Shown piece by piece: positions 39,426-52,290 of a DNA stretch of 64,000 bases; positions within the stretch are counted from its first letter, which is position 1, and each line of letters starts with the position of its first letter. A program made the translations under genes and the position numbers. This DNA comes from Stratiolaelaps scimitus. Lineage: Eukaryota > Arthropoda > Arachnida > Mesostigmata > Laelapidae. The stretch spans positions 992,001-1,056,000 of the forward strand of contig JABWDB010000038.1 of the NCBI GenBank assembly GCA_019614645.1. The letters are read 5' to 3'. The notes beneath the pieces are model-generated. The model had not been told where the DNA came from and did no database searches. It saw only the letters and a program-made list of their open reading frames with translations.

Positions 39426-42055
39426 CCGCGTTGAGATGTTATCGCGCGTAGTCAGTTAGTATCACATCGCTTGATTTAGCCACTGCAGGCAGGCAAGAAC
39501 ACAGTTGCGGTCGTGCAGTATAATATAATAATAACGACACCTAAATAGAAGAAGATACGATTACTATCATATATAATATAATTTAGTTGAGCTTCCGCTT
39601 TACTGCGCAGAGGAAAGATGAACAAATTCATAGTCGCTCCACCCCTGCTGGCTCGTAAACGAGAGTGCCTCTGTAGCTCAATATTAAGTTCAACCAAAAA
39701 GATGTCTCCTTGACTCTCTTCTATTTCCGAGATTGCGCTGCTTATATTGGCACGCACTGAGATATGACTGACAACAACGAAGATACGGTTGCTTAGCTTC
39801 GGGTTTAATACACGCCCGGCGTCCAGATATTTATGTATATTCTTTTTGACTAATTGTAATATAAAACTTAAGACAAATTAGGCACCTAATGTCGATATTC
39901 TTGCCTAAGTTCTCAATAGTTAAATTGAGAGTCTTCTAAATTGACAGATTTATCTACCTGTTTGGCGTTCAATAGGGTAAACTGCAAATCCATTCTCATC
40001 ACTATAGCATGGTATTTATTCAATGTGAATGTTAACAGTTATGTAAGTGACAGGGGTGAGTTCCTGATCGTCAGTGCAGCAACTTCCACAATAGTGCGTG
40101 ACACCAACCGCGAACGCTGGCGTCCTTCCTTCTATAATCGTCCTATACAATGATAGCTCGACCAGTCACTGCCACCAGTCATCACCAGACTGGTAGTGGT
40201 GGTGATGGTGGTTGTCTGTCTAGAATAGATTTTGCGCTGCTTAGTGCGAGTATCCAGCTAGAAGCGGTGGTCTATCGGGTTGGGTAGAGAAAGCAGCACA
40301 CGCCTTTTAAGAAGCCCCCACCCTAGTCTTTAGCTGCCCGGCAAAACAAGCCGGAACTATGAATGATCTGCTTGGAACATTATCACTTTTTACCACAGCA
40401 CCTGTTGACGGAAAAACTACAATGATAATAATAATAATAATGCCATTATATTACTGATTTGTAGGTCTCTCTATCTCAGTGGAGTTGTAGGTCGGTTGCT
40501 CTGTCGTTGTGTGTGCGTGTGTGTAAGTGTACGCATTGGTTAGACTATCGTCGGACTCAGGGGTCGAATGGATTCGGCAGCCTTTGCAGCTACTGTGCTC
40601 TTTCGACTTGTTAAGATTTGCACCGCCAGACAGCACGTTCTTAATAGATGAGCTCATGCGAGAAGTCTGTTGCGTGACTTCTTTTCTTGACTTTCTTCGC
40701 GGCTTTTGCCGTCGCGTCATCTCTTAGCTTTTGGGTTCGGTAGGTACCCTCATTGATGCATCCCGCAAACTTCGGCGCTCGAAGACTCAACACCCGAGCA
40801 AACAAGACTTTGAATGGGGCTAGTTTGCCCCCCACCTTTGCGCGTTGCCCTATTCCACGACCAGCGCACACCACAACATTTTAGATCACGGGCGCGTCTA
40901 TGGTGGACAAACAAAGAAAGCACAGTCTACAAGATGTCAGTGCATAGTCAGCGCTCATCACCGTCCCATCTGCGGTTGCTGTCTGATCTCAACGAAGAAT
41001 GGGTGGGTCTCTTGTGGAAGGGCGAATATATCTTCTTCTTCTTCTTGCAGGTCTGTTTTTCCCTCCTCCTCCTCCTCCTCCTCCTGATCATCATCATCAA
41101 GTTGCTCCCGTTACGCCTACTTCTTCTTTATTCCTTCATTCTCTAACCGACTCGCGGTAGGGTAATCGTCATGTCAGCGCTGCTACATTATAGCATCGCA
41201 TGCAACCTGACTGTTGGTGCTGCTGAACATTGACAGCTATATTGTAGCGCCCTGACACAAACAAACTACCAAGAGGGCACCAATGGTTTGTTAGCAATCG
41301 GTGTCCAGCTCAACTCTGTTCAGTTGTCACACAGCTTGAAATATGCCCTCAGCACGGGTCAACAAAATCCCGCTTCAATTGAATCGGTGACGGTAACAAA
41401 GGTAATATATAATAACAGTCGAGTTCTCTCGTTCAGTGAGCACACATTGAATAAATACTATAAAATAATTGATTGATTGAAAGGTGAGAGCAGCAGAAGG
41501 CTGCCAGTGCTATTGAGAGTCTGTTTCATGGGGGGGGGGGTGCTTCTCATATTGCTCATGTTGATTCTTGCCGGGGAAACGTCGAGCACAATTTGATTAT
41601 TTAACGATGAGATAATGTTACGCTACTTCTCACAATGTAAGACATACTGTGCATGTCGGTGAAGACTGGGAAACCAAGGTAATAGATAGGCGTATATCCT
41701 AGTGAAAGCATCAACCACGAAAATCCAAATCAAAATCTATCCTAGTGAAACCATGTTATAGGATGTCACCTTTAATATCAAATTGGATGATCATCACCTT
41801 TGTCAGGTCTTGTCATAAAATCAAAATAAACATAATTATTATTTTATCGCTAATATAGAATACAAATACAAGAGACACTTTTCCCCTACTGTCACTGACA
41901 TGCAATTCAACCAATTTTACTCGTTGGCATTATGATCGATATCAGTTCGATAAATATAATACATAATACGCACTTGGGTGAGTAGTCGAAGTCGCTACTG
42001 ACAATTCAGCGCGTTTTCTCATTACGAGGCTTTCGAATTTAGACAGATCCTATCA
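39426..42055. other. No gene recognised
   Basis: It contains two overlapping minus frames near 40450-40870 that are basic and protein-like but lack supporting signals, CTT/CTC triplet tracts near 41030-41085 and an 11-base G run. Confidence 0.45.
41530..41540 (+). repeat. Poly(G) run, 11 bases
   Basis: A homopolymer in otherwise featureless sequence. Confidence 0.95.
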
Positions 42056-42148
42056 TCATGCATTCGAATGAGAGCGGACTCATTTAATTATAACGCCAAC
42101 TCTATTATTAGCTTAGAATGAAACATGTGGATGAACCTAATTGCCTAC
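42056..42148 (+). repeat. Dispersed direct repeat, copy 2
   Basis: The partner of 39331-39425 in the same orientation, 2.7 kb away. Differences are scattered substitutions and small indels. The ends fade without visible terminal repeats, so it may be a fragment of a larger mobile element. Confidence 0.75.
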
Positions 42149-42759
42149 TGCTTGAACGTTGTCGTCAGAGCAACGTGGAAAAACAACAGGCAGCATTATA
42201 CCGCCACCTTTACGAGATTGTCAATAACTTGTCTCGATTAAATCAACATTGCATACAGACATTGATCCTGTATTGATAGGAATCACCTGTTTACTCTTAG
42301 CTAGAACTAAAACCTCCCTTTGCTTAGTTCCACTACTACAGCTACTGAGTTCAATTAGCTTTCAATCATTCAATTAGTATTTCGGTCTTCACTGGAAAGT
42401 CATCAATAGCACATACACCTAAAATTTATATAATTTTCCAACATCAAAACACAGAGAATACAAGTTGGATCCCCGGCGCCATGAGAAGTGTAAACTGCAC
42501 CAGTATTGCCCGTACACTGTGTATGTTCAAGGATATCGCGGTCCTAAACAAGGGATTAATTGTCTCTTCAGTTAATGTATTGTAATAAAAACGTGTCTGC
42601 ATCTGTTGGATTCAACTTGAACTTGGATATTCAGCTGCACTGCAGTTCGATGAATGCGTTTACCAATCAGGAGTTTTGCTTGAACGCGCGGGTGGTTTGT
42701 GGCCTTGAATGAGTTCCTAACCTACTAATATCGCTCTCATATCATCTTATAGGATACAG

Positions 42760-43116
42760 TTATTTCGTTTTCGTTGAATAACGGTCGTCTCTTTTGACGC
42801 CGATTAGCCAAACTTGCCGATCATGCCGCGAATGTATCGTTTGCTCGTATATCTTCGTGTATAAATGCCTTCCAACGTAGTCCAGCATACGACGCATAGT
42901 GTAGTATATTCGATTTTCTGATCTGACTCGCCGTTTTCTGAAGCAGGATACAAGCAGTCGACGTTCGATGGTTGTCTGTTTCGGCTCTTTCAATGAATCA
43001 AAAATGTCATAGATTGTTGATTGAGTGCTGTATTGTATAATATTGATACGGTTGTGGTGACAGTGGATTTCAGCCGACGCTCCGATGGGATATATATTGT
43101 ACATGCGCGACCACAA
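42760..43116 (-). CDS. Unassigned 118-codon open frame
   Basis: The minus strand is open from about 43128 to 42760. An ATG at 43105 begins MYNIYPIGASAEIHCHHN; further on are KEPKQTTIERRLLVSCFRK and a basic, Tyr-rich end. It looks protein-like in composition, but no domain, splice site pattern or polyadenylation signal supports it. A short plus-strand frame (43085-43264) overlaps its start. Treat it as a hypothesis. Confidence 0.2.
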   Translation of the reverse strand: MWSRMYNIYPIGASAEIHCHHNRINIIQYSTQSTIYDIFDSLKEPKQTTIERRLLVSCFRKRRVRSENRIYYTMRRMLDYVGRHLYTKIYEQTIHSRHDRQVWLIGVKRDDRYSTKTK

Positions 43117-43129
43117 TTTCAGACTCGAA

Positions 43130-43440
43130 GATCAGCCGCTGCCACCCGATCAGCGGCAGAGTAACAACGGCACCCCACAAATGAGCTGTTGTTCTCGGCC
43201 CCACAGTGATTCCGTTCGACCAACGCCCAACTTCTGGTTGCGGTTGCTCCCTGTCGAAAGGTAGGCGGCCGACTTCTCATCAAGGTCGTCTCGGTCGCGT
43301 CACATCTCGAACGTTCCTGCTCGTACAGCCCCCTGCCGCCATCGCCGCCACTGCTGCGGTTGCTGGTTCTGTTCGCAGCTGAACTACTGCGTTGAGTTCT
43401 ATGTTCTTGGCGGCTGGCCGTACTGCGCGGAAATGGTGGC
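43130..43440. promoter_or_regulatory. GC-rich block, candidate promoter or 5' exon
   Basis: A local GC rise with CpG and CTG/GCC triplets. A plus-strand frame from ATG 43103 (RDHNFRLEDQPLPPDQRQSN) stays open to GAAAG followed by GTAGGC, a possible donor at 43261. Not strong enough to call a gene. Confidence 0.2.
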
Positions 43441-44548
43441 TGTATTCACAGTGGCGTATGCCACACCGGCGCAGGACACCGTGCGATGTGACTGTCTCGG
43501 CAGTCGTCAGTCATTGCATTGTGCTTGCTTTGTATTGTGATTATAGATATTGTACGATTATCATAAGCGCCATGATTGGTAGGGTACGTTGAGCAACACG
43601 AGCTGAGGGACGACATTGTTGTACAAACGAGATCTCGTTGTTGTAGATATTGGATGGGTGGGACCTCACCTTGTTGTTGGTGTATTATTTTTGCTCTTTG
43701 GCTTTGTGCGACACAACAGAACAAAGCGGCTAGCGGGGACGGTTTAAAAAAAAACACATTTCAGTGCTGTGAAAAACGGGCGAATATTTTTCTGTGAACT
43801 TTGTTTTTGTTTAGAAACGTGATGCTAAATGGTTGAAGCGGAGTCTCGAACACCGCGGCTAGACAAAAGACAACCTGATCCGAAGATTTTGTAGGCTACG
43901 ATTTCTCGATCTTGGCAAAACCAAGTAGAACGTAAGCGAAATCATTTTGCAGGTATATCTCTACGTTTATGCTTAATATATAAATATCACTCATTTTAGC
44001 ACCTTTGAAGACTTGCAGACTATTCAACAAATGAACAAATCAAGTATTAATAAAGCTGTAGAATTAAGAGCACCCCGTATTCCAAAGTGTTATGTCGTGT
44101 CACGGTTCTCGAACTTGCTCCACTTAGCAATCAGATATAGTGAGAGACCCTGAAGTTAAGCCAATTATAAGAAGTACTATTTCTCTGCTGACAGTGAACT
44201 CGGAGTTTGATACAACGTGTTCATTATATTATAGTGCGTAAATCAGCGTGAGCACTAAGGAGCTTTTTTGTACGGGATACATTTCAAATAATTGGACTTA
44301 CGTTGTGAAACTTCCGAAATGGGCCACACCTCGGGCACACCCAACCGTGGCCTTCCGGAAGATAGCGATTTACTTAAATAATTAACTGTGTGCAATATTC
44401 CACTTCTACAATGCATGAAGAAACCTGTGTGGGTATAATTATTTAATAGGTAATTAATAAACAAATGTCATAAAAAATTTAACGAACTATCTATATGTAG
44501 TAACGTAAGTGATCAGCAACCGGTATAGACATATCGAACAAGTATCTA

Positions 44549-44641
<93 letters not shown>

Positions 44642-47569
44642 GAGTGGCACTTACATTCTGTCAGAACGAAATATTTTACGGATACGCTCCATTGTTTTCG
44701 AGGTGATCGAGATTTTCACCACTTCGGATCCTTGTCTGTTTCTTAGTTCAGGTTTTACAACTTCCAAAAAATATTTAGTTCTTCCTTTTACTCTCAGTGC
44801 TCACTTCCAGATAAACGTAGAGTGCCCGAGGGAGCTTTACACTACAACTTCGTGGATGCAATTGTCATAACTCCAAATGCCTACTTCCATTGGATAAACA
44901 CTCCGCGTTCAAGTGGACACTAAGAAAATAGCCTCTGAGTAGTGTTCGAAGTTCACGAAATACGGCGTCAAACAGCGTAGTCCTGTTTATCCAGACGGTT
45001 CAAATATTGGGCACTTCAAACGACACAGTGGTACCAACAACCCACCACTCTAACCGTTGTTCTGTATTTCTGATCAGCGAACAGCTGAGACACGATTATT
45101 ATTATTATCAGCATCACCACCACCGTCAGTACAATTTTCCCAGTCAACTAAATATGACCCTCTCTTGTCGCGCCCCCGGTAGGGCAGCAAACAGTCACCA
45201 GCGACTGTGTTCTTTATAGTCGTACAGCTGTACATTGCTGATATCATATGTATCTATTTATTATATCGAACGCTATCACAAACGTGCCGGTAGAAAGGAT
45301 ACTACGTGCTTGGCTGTCTTTGATGTATCTGCATCGTCTGTGTGTGTGTACGGACCGTTATCTACCACGGCCATGACGGCGATTGATGATTGTCTGCAAC
45401 TCAGACGAGCTCGAGGGTGATTTAACTACTTTCGATGACCTTCCAATTATTAACGGTTTAAGGTCTGAATTGTTATCTAATTTTAGCATATTGATTAAAG
45501 GAATGATTCGTGGTCGTGCGTTATGGCGATGCAGGTTAAGACTGGGTGCTGTGACCGCTTATAACTCGGTGGTCATTGGAAACAGAATTCGTAAAATGTA
45601 AAAGAAATTAACTAGGATTTTATAAGAGAAAAATCCAATCCGATAGAATTTAGCACCAACTCTTTGAAACCACGTTGGTATGCCACCTCAAGGTTAGTCC
45701 ATCCAAATAATCTCAAATCTCCCATCAAATATAACCACATATCCCAAAGTGCTATTTGATTTTAGACTATATTCCGATCATATTATCAATGTAATGTTTC
45801 GCAAATTGCTGTGTCACCATTTAAACTGGATAACAAGAAAGCCTACTTCAAACAATACGGCACGTTTTACCTGACTCAAGATCTGCTTGAGTCTTATTCC
45901 GTTTATAGAAACTGTGTAATGTTCAATGTAAATAGTAGCCGGCCCAGTCGATGATCATAAAATGGATCGTTCAGAATAATTTGTGGCCGATGTTCGTTCA
46001 AGTTGGAAGGCAGCGAGGTAAGTAAACAGCCCCAACGGTGCCCTGCGACAGATTACACTATTTCGTCGAAATATGATTCCTATTTCAGCAGACCGTGCCT
46101 ACTTCACACTAAATCTGCCTGCTGTTGTGCTTATTACAAAACTCTAATCCAATGTCGCGTCTAGTTTATCTATAGGAATGTACAGATTGGAAAGGAACTT
46201 GGGGATACTGTCACCGTCAAATGTAAAATATTTACCACGAATTTAGACAAAAAAAATCACTAATCAAGTGAAATCGGGTGCCAAGTTACAAGACTATAGT
46301 GGGCATATGTGACGGGAAAGTAACATTTAAGTATCCCGTGGACCTTTTATCCTTCAAAAATAGACGTATCTATCTTTGCCAAAGAATTTATCTCATTAAC
46401 AGGCTTTGGAGAAGGTATTTCATTATTTGGGTAATATTTTCTATAGTTTTCAACTAAAATTGCAGCGGCGCCGCTAGTTGGAAAACGGAAACTTCTAAAA
46501 TATAGTTAAATAATGAATTGATTAAGAAGCTCGACTTGGCTTATACTCGAATACAGATAAAACTATGATATTTAATTTTGCTTATATTACAATTTACGAT
46601 TCCACAACAGCAAAATGAAATTATTAACAAAATTAAATAATCCTTTTGAAGCTGGAATCACCGAATCTGATCGGACTAAAGTGATGCCCCTTAAACGCTT
46701 TCCGGAGTTATTCAGAAAAAGTTAAGTCAGCAAGTAACCGCACAATGTTTCAACCATATGAGTGGCATCTAACCTGGCAGGGAAAACGATCATATTTAAA
46801 ACGCGTCAATTATTTTTTCAAGAAAGCGGAACGTAACAGAGCATGCGCCCGTTAAGTAGAATTTCTATAAATAGAGGCTCGTTCGACATCGGCTTTAGTT
46901 TAGTTACTCGAATGACAATAGAGAACAGCAACAGCAGCAGCGAAGTAAAAAATGATTACGTGATCATTATTAAAACACATCATCGCAATTTATCTGACGT
47001 ACATATATATATATATATATATATAGCGGCATACATATATAGTGAGCGGTTCGCTCAGCTGTGCGCACGAGCCAACGACAACGACGATATTCGGTGCCAG
47101 AAAGCAGCTTTCATGGCTCCCGATCACATTCACTTAACGAACACCAACTCAGTCAGTCGTACGGTCCACTGCGGCGGGTAAACTTCTGTTACGTGATGAA
47201 GAATATCTATGGAATTTCGAAACAGTTCTAAACACGTTGAACGGACATTCGGCCTTAAGGTACAACTGAACCCTAGAATGTAATCATCTTTATAGCCCTT
47301 AATTTTGCCATCATTAGCATTATATATAGTTGATACTTAGCTAGTCACACGATTTCTACTAATGCTTTGCATTGTAATAGGATAGAGTAATATAGACACT
47401 CACCCATAATTAATCTTAAGTAACCAGAATGATAATAATAATAATACACGGCCAACATTCGATCAGTATCATTTAAGGATGCCCACGTCAGATGATTAAA
47501 CAAGTTACTCTAGTCACTTCTGCGAGGTTTGTGATACAATAAATTAGACTGCAATTCGTTCGTCGTTCG
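43441..47569. other. No gene recognised
   Basis: Short frames and the long (AT)43 tract. A strong donor at 46018 (AGCGAG then GTAAGTAA) has no convincing exon before it. Confidence 0.5.
44553..44638. repeat. Long perfect microsatellite (AT)43
   Basis: About 86 bp of uninterrupted AT, the longest simple repeat in the window. It creates spurious Tyr-Ile reading frames. Confidence 0.97.
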
Positions 47570-48250
47570 GTGCGCTTATGTCGCTATCACCATGCTATTC
47601 CCATAATGCCTTGTTGCCTACCTACAATAGACACAGTGAGACATACACAGATAACATTTGCACTCGGCCAGCTAATTATGTCCGTACTTATAGACCACAT
47701 AACGATGGCATTCGGCTGTGCATTCACTCTCCCATTTCAGATTTCTGCAGACTTCCCGCTGTGTTCTGCAATTTATCTATTGGAGAAGATAGGCAGGAGG
47801 AATACATCTCTCTCTGGTCTCAGATCAAAATTGGCAGGTGCCATGGCTAGCGATAATCCGATTCGAAACTTTCTGGAGCCTGGCTGCTGCCCACTCCTGT
47901 ATCATGCCTATCCTACATCTAGCAGTTCTTATGGTATTGAATATTTCGGCCAATTTATGGTCAATCCATTTATGGCCAATCACATCACGCTTATTCTCGT
48001 TCTACAAAAACGCCCTCTCAGAGCTATGCTTCACTTATCTCCTCTCGATCCGTCCACACCAATTTTCATTTCCGACAACACCTTACTATTTACATTACAA
48101 TTCACATTACTTTTACAAACTACTGCTGCCTTATCTTCCGAATTATCCATGAGTTCACCCAGAACTTTGGGGCGCTGGTGGCCTCCTCGAATAGCCCTCG
48201 AGGCAGTGCCGATAGCCTATTACTACTGGCTCCTTGTAAAAAAAACCTGA
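47570..48250 (+). mobile_element. Non-LTR retrotransposon fragment, C-terminal part of reverse transcriptase
   Basis: This 226-codon frame is the longest in the window. From about residue 85 it matches the thumb/C-terminal part of CR1/jockey-type reverse transcriptases: SKLAGAMASDNPIRNF, then LLYHAYPTSSSSYGIEYFGQ (residues 109-128, family pattern lyHal.hShLsYGIe.WG), then LQKRPLRAMLHLSPLDPSTP (family pattern LQKrAlR.m...P...TaPlF). The first 80 residues do not look like the family and may read through a frameshift; overlapping frames are open there. The catalytic YADD region is absent, so the copy is 5'-truncated or broken upstream, as is usual for such elements. No poly(A) tail or target duplication was recognised. 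Confidence 0.65.
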
Positions 48251-50584
48251 CCGCAATACTTTTGCACTGTGTGGCTATGTACATTGGAACTCGCTCTCTG
48301 TTAGTACCTAATACTTCCGTGCCGTAATTTCAATTGTGCCATCATCAAACTGTCTACAAATAACTTTTTTAGTCCATTATGCTCCCACCGAGCGCCTGGC
48401 TCATAGGCATACTAACCATTATAATACACCTAAATACTATGTACACACATTATCCGGACACAATTGTTAGCCTTGTGTTATCAATAAATCAGTAAATACA
48501 AATAAAAAGAGTAAGGTATCGTTCACACTGTCAGCATCAAACAATTCTGCAAAAAAAAAAACAATAAAAATTACACATCAATAGAAAACACGAGAAAATA
48601 TTGTTTCCATAGAAAAACACAATATAATGGCTACCCGATGCTGAAGAGTAGAAATTCGTTCAAAAGTGCGTTTACACTATGCAAGCCAAATGATATATCT
48701 TTGAACTATAAAGGCACATGATATAGCAGCTTCGATCTTAGACCGCGATCCCTTGAATGTTTTAGATTTGTGCGACCATATTTAGTGTTCACATGATGAA
48801 CAGCAACCCCGGTTTTCCCTCCCGCTACGATAGTTGCTCTCCGATCCGATCAACTATTGTGCTCTATATTTCAGTCTCTTTCTATTATTTTTTTTATCAA
48901 ACAAAAATAAGAATAAAGAATACTTCTTCGTCATTGTATTCTTTTTCTAATCGAATAGCAGTCTAAGTAATTATTCCGGAAGAGGCGTACCTCTAACTTC
49001 GGTAAAGTGCTGTCCGGGCGCTGAAGCCGACTGACCGAATGATCATCATCCAATCAAAAAGTCTTCGTCGTCTTTGTATTATCCTCGCTGGCCACTCCCC
49101 TTATTCCTCACTATCTCCTTTAACGTTGCCAATGACTGAATGTGGGTATTTTTTTTGTGCTTTACCACTACTATTACAGCTATAATAACCAACATCATCA
49201 TTACGATGTGTCTGAGTGTTCTATAACAGCTGTAGCACCAGCCTCCATAGACGATACAGAACAGCTGGGGTTGCCTCTCAGACGCTATTACTGCCAGCAG
49301 CAGCTGGTCCTTATGAACATCAACATCAGCGTCACCGCCGCCAACGTCGCCGTAACCATGGGCGTCAGTCACTCTCAGTTGCTGCGTCCGCTGGACCCGT
49401 CACTTTTGCTATCTCTGGCTATGTACGATCGAATCGTGTCAGTCCGATGATGCTTCAGTGGTGGTTGGTGTTCATGCATACATTGAAATGGAAGGAAGGG
49501 AGCAGACAGCGTACGGGAAGAGGATGACTTTCTGAAGAGTCTTCTTAGTCTTCGAGGTCGACGTCATCAAAACAACCATCGGTTAATAATCGTTGGTTGC
49601 TACTTCGGGTCATTCTGTAGCTGCTCATCATGATACTGCTGGTGCTGGTGCTGCTGCTGCTGTTTATTGAAGCGTCAGTCATCATACCGCGCATTTGGCT
49701 TGGGTGACTTCTCGTTGGGCTCGTCGCCTCATCTCCTCACACGTTAACACGCGTGAAGATACTAACTACAGAAATATTACCCAAATGTACAAAACGATAA
49801 TGGATTAATACAAATGTACACTTGGAAGCCCAACAAACCGATGAGGTATTTTACGTAGTCGTACAATCAGTGGGTATAGTATTATATGAATTATGCACAT
49901 AGGCATATGATGAGTTTCGCTAAACGTGTCGTGTGGCATAGAATCTCGCCTATCAAGAGACACATTCGTCGATTATAGAGATTTGAAAAAAACGTAAATA
50001 TTTCTAGCTGTTTTTCTCTGATATTTGTTATCGCCTGATATATGGCCACATTTGTATACTACATATTAAACGTATCGCGCTTAGAAGTTCACGCAATAGC
50101 AACGTTAATAAAGGATATCATGTGATACGATATAATAGATGATCATAGCACAGCAACACATATTTGACTGCAGACATACGCACATGTACGTGAATGATAA
50201 GTTCATTAATCACCAGTAATTGTCTGTCTGTATGACGCAGCAGACGTGTGTAGGTATGACATTACCACATTCATAAAGTTCTGTCCAGAACTCTACATAA
50301 TTACACAACATAATTTTATACGTTGAGCAATCCGTCTATCAATAAGCTAAATCGCAGGCAGCGAATCGCAATATCGATATATGACATATAAATACTTCAG
50401 TGCGGATCATTTGATGTACAAAGGGTGGAGACCATTTCTATATCTGGTACCATACGGAAATGACTACCTTTTATTACATTTTAAATAAATAATTATAGAC
50501 TCTAGTTAGTTATAAGGACGAATTTTAGAATTTCATGTCGTTTGGAGAAAATCAATGGTAGCAAATCAAATCGTCGGTACTTAC
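48251..50584. other. No gene recognised; probably intron of the 50694 gene in part
   Basis: A triplet-rich stretch at 49.1-49.5 kb opens frames on both strands without splice support. The rest is AT-rich. Confidence 0.45.
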
Positions 50585-50694
50585 TTCATTTCAACATGCC
50601 GTTTCATCTTCGAGGGAGTCTTGTGCTTCTTCATTTCGCTGTGAGCACTCGATGAGGCTGCTCCGTTCCCTGATGAACTCATTCCGTTCTCCAT
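50585..50694 (-). CDS. First coding exon of an unrecognised gene
   Basis: The exon is 110 nt: 36 codons plus two bases, then a consensus donor (GTAAGTACC). The ATG at 50692-50694 has an in-frame TAG four codons upstream, so the start is well defined. The peptide begins MENGMSSSGNGAASSSAHSE and goes on with a Lys/Arg-rich stretch (KKHKTPSKMKRH). That is typical of the disordered, possibly nuclear-targeted, N-terminus of a regulatory protein. I do not recognise the family. Later exons should lie at lower coordinates on this strand but I could not identify one. A GC- and triplet-rich block about 1 kb upstream (51.7-52.3 kb) could hold the promoter and 5' untranslated region. Confidence 0.55.
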
Positions 50695-51000
50695 AGGATG
50701 AGACTAACCCAACAAATTTAATCGCGAAGCGCCTTGTCACCAAGTAGATCTTTATCTCCAAATAACTGGAAATTAGTGATTAGTATCGACTTGGTTGGCT
50801 GTAGCGACCTACAACTCTAAATAGCACCGTGCCTGCTCTCGTTGAGGTATTGGTATCTACCTGTATAATTAGCGAAACAATGCGTTGTTGTTCGAGAGCA
50901 CTTTAATGTCAGAACGACTTAAAGAAGAGCGTTTGAAAGTCGTCAGGATGCGCGCACACACACACAAGCTAGCGGAAGTAACAGGAATTAACTAGAATTA

Positions 51001-51353
51001 TTATCGTTCACGTCGATTACTTTCACAAGGGTCGATCGTCGTTTCGTTGTCAGAAATGATGCCTGAATACGTGTCTATGAAATCGATGTACCTCTCACTG
51101 GGGTCAGATAGCTGATAGCTGCTACCGGGTCGCAGATCCAAATGGGGGAGGTCTTTCTCGATATCAGTGACAGCGCGATCATCGAATACAGTGGCAGATA
51201 AACACTTCACCACGTATATGTGAGAAATATCCCGATGAGAAACAGATCGGAGATCTTTATGCCAAAGACGGTGACGCGTTCGAAAGACAGCACCGTCTAA
51301 CACAGTCGAATTGGTTCCGGTTGGTGATGGAGCCGCACACCGGTCTACGGGTT
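51001..51353 (-). CDS. Possible 3'-terminal coding exon, unrecognised protein
   Basis: The minus strand is open for about 120 codons and ends in TAA at 51001-51003. A possible acceptor (CTGACATTCAG) precedes it at 51354. The composition is protein-like, with charged and aromatic residues spread evenly: RHRLWHKDLRSVSHRDISH near the start, and DLPHLDLRPGSSYQLSDPSE and YIDFIDTYSG later. No domain is recognisable and there is no internal ATG near the start, so it would be a terminal exon of a gene whose earlier exons lie at higher coordinates. An ATTAAA occurs about 100 nt past the stop. The first coding exon of another minus-strand gene begins only about 300 nt downstream, which would make the two genes tandem. 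The frame could also be open by chance. Confidence 0.3.
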
Positions 51354-51699
51354 CTGAATGTCAGATGACCAAACGATGATCAGTAAAACTCAGTTTGTCA
51401 AATCCTTGACGCTCAGTAGGGGGTAAAGTTTTGCCTTACGTTACGTTCTCGTACGGCTTCAGTAAAGGGCCGTTGTCGTAAAAGGCAGGTCACTTTTTCA
51501 CAAACAGCGAGCACTACCACCTTTACCCCGCAAGTGCTATATTCCACGATATCCAAAAGCAACAAACGCCAACACACGATTGCCGTTGATGTGTCGCTGT
51601 GTTTCGTTTGTCTCCACTTCGTCTCTCTCTCACTCTCTCTCTATGGTTACCTCACTGACTTCGCAAGGATGACAACCGAACACACTTTATGATGAGGTA

Positions 51700-52290
51700 A
51701 ATCTTGTTGTCGCAGTAAGCCCGTTGTTGTTATTGTTGCTGCTGCTGCGGCCAGTCTGTTGTTCTAAATCGTGTTCGATTTGCTGCGCGTTCGCTCGCCC
51801 CTAGACACACTACCGTGCGCGATTCCACCAAAACGAAGTGGCCACCACTAGAGAGAGAAGGCAAGACTTCCGACGGCGAATCGGTTGCAATTGCTGTCGC
51901 AACTGTGGAAGCCGCTGCCGCCACTCTGCCAGCGGCAAGGGATAACGAAGGCGGCAAGGAGCTGTCGAGCTGTTCGACTTCCTTCGGCGAGGCGGCTACG
52001 GCACCAGCGGCACCAGCAGCAGCAGCAGCAGAGGAACGGCCCAGAGGAGCGAAGTGGCGCTTTCAGCCGATTTAATACTGATGCTGGCTTTACTGTTGCG
52101 GGTTGTGTCCATCGTTGTTGGCTTTATTTCGCCGCTTGCGTCTTTGCTCGTTGTTGGCGTCAAGCAAGCCAACACAGAGTGTAGTAACCAACTACCTCCT
52201 GCTTCCCTCGTTCCCCCTTGCCTGCTGTCGCTCGCACTCTGGCTGTGGCGGCAGCTGTGGTGGTAGTGGCCGTCGATAATCTGGAGACGA
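51700..52290. promoter_or_regulatory. GC- and triplet-rich block, candidate 5' region
   Basis: The block is rich in CpG and CAG/CTG triplets (for example ttgttgctgctgctgcgg and agcagcagcagcagagg), with open frames in several frames and no splice signals that favour one. It lies about 1 kb upstream of the minus-strand start codon at 50694. It could be that gene's promoter and untranslated leader, or an Ala/Gln-rich exon of another gene. Confidence 0.3.

Noticed and set aside
44509..44706. Frame encoding Tyr-Ile repeats
   Set aside because: Translation of the (AT)43 microsatellite.
45974..46018. Small exon before a strong donor (GTAAGTAA), reading IICGRCSFKLEGSE
   Set aside because: The Cys-X2-Cys is suggestive, but the acceptor is poor and no neighbouring exon fits.
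51885..52184. Gln-rich plus-strand frame
   Set aside because: One of several overlapping frames produced by CAG repeats and high GC; kept only as a possible 5' region.
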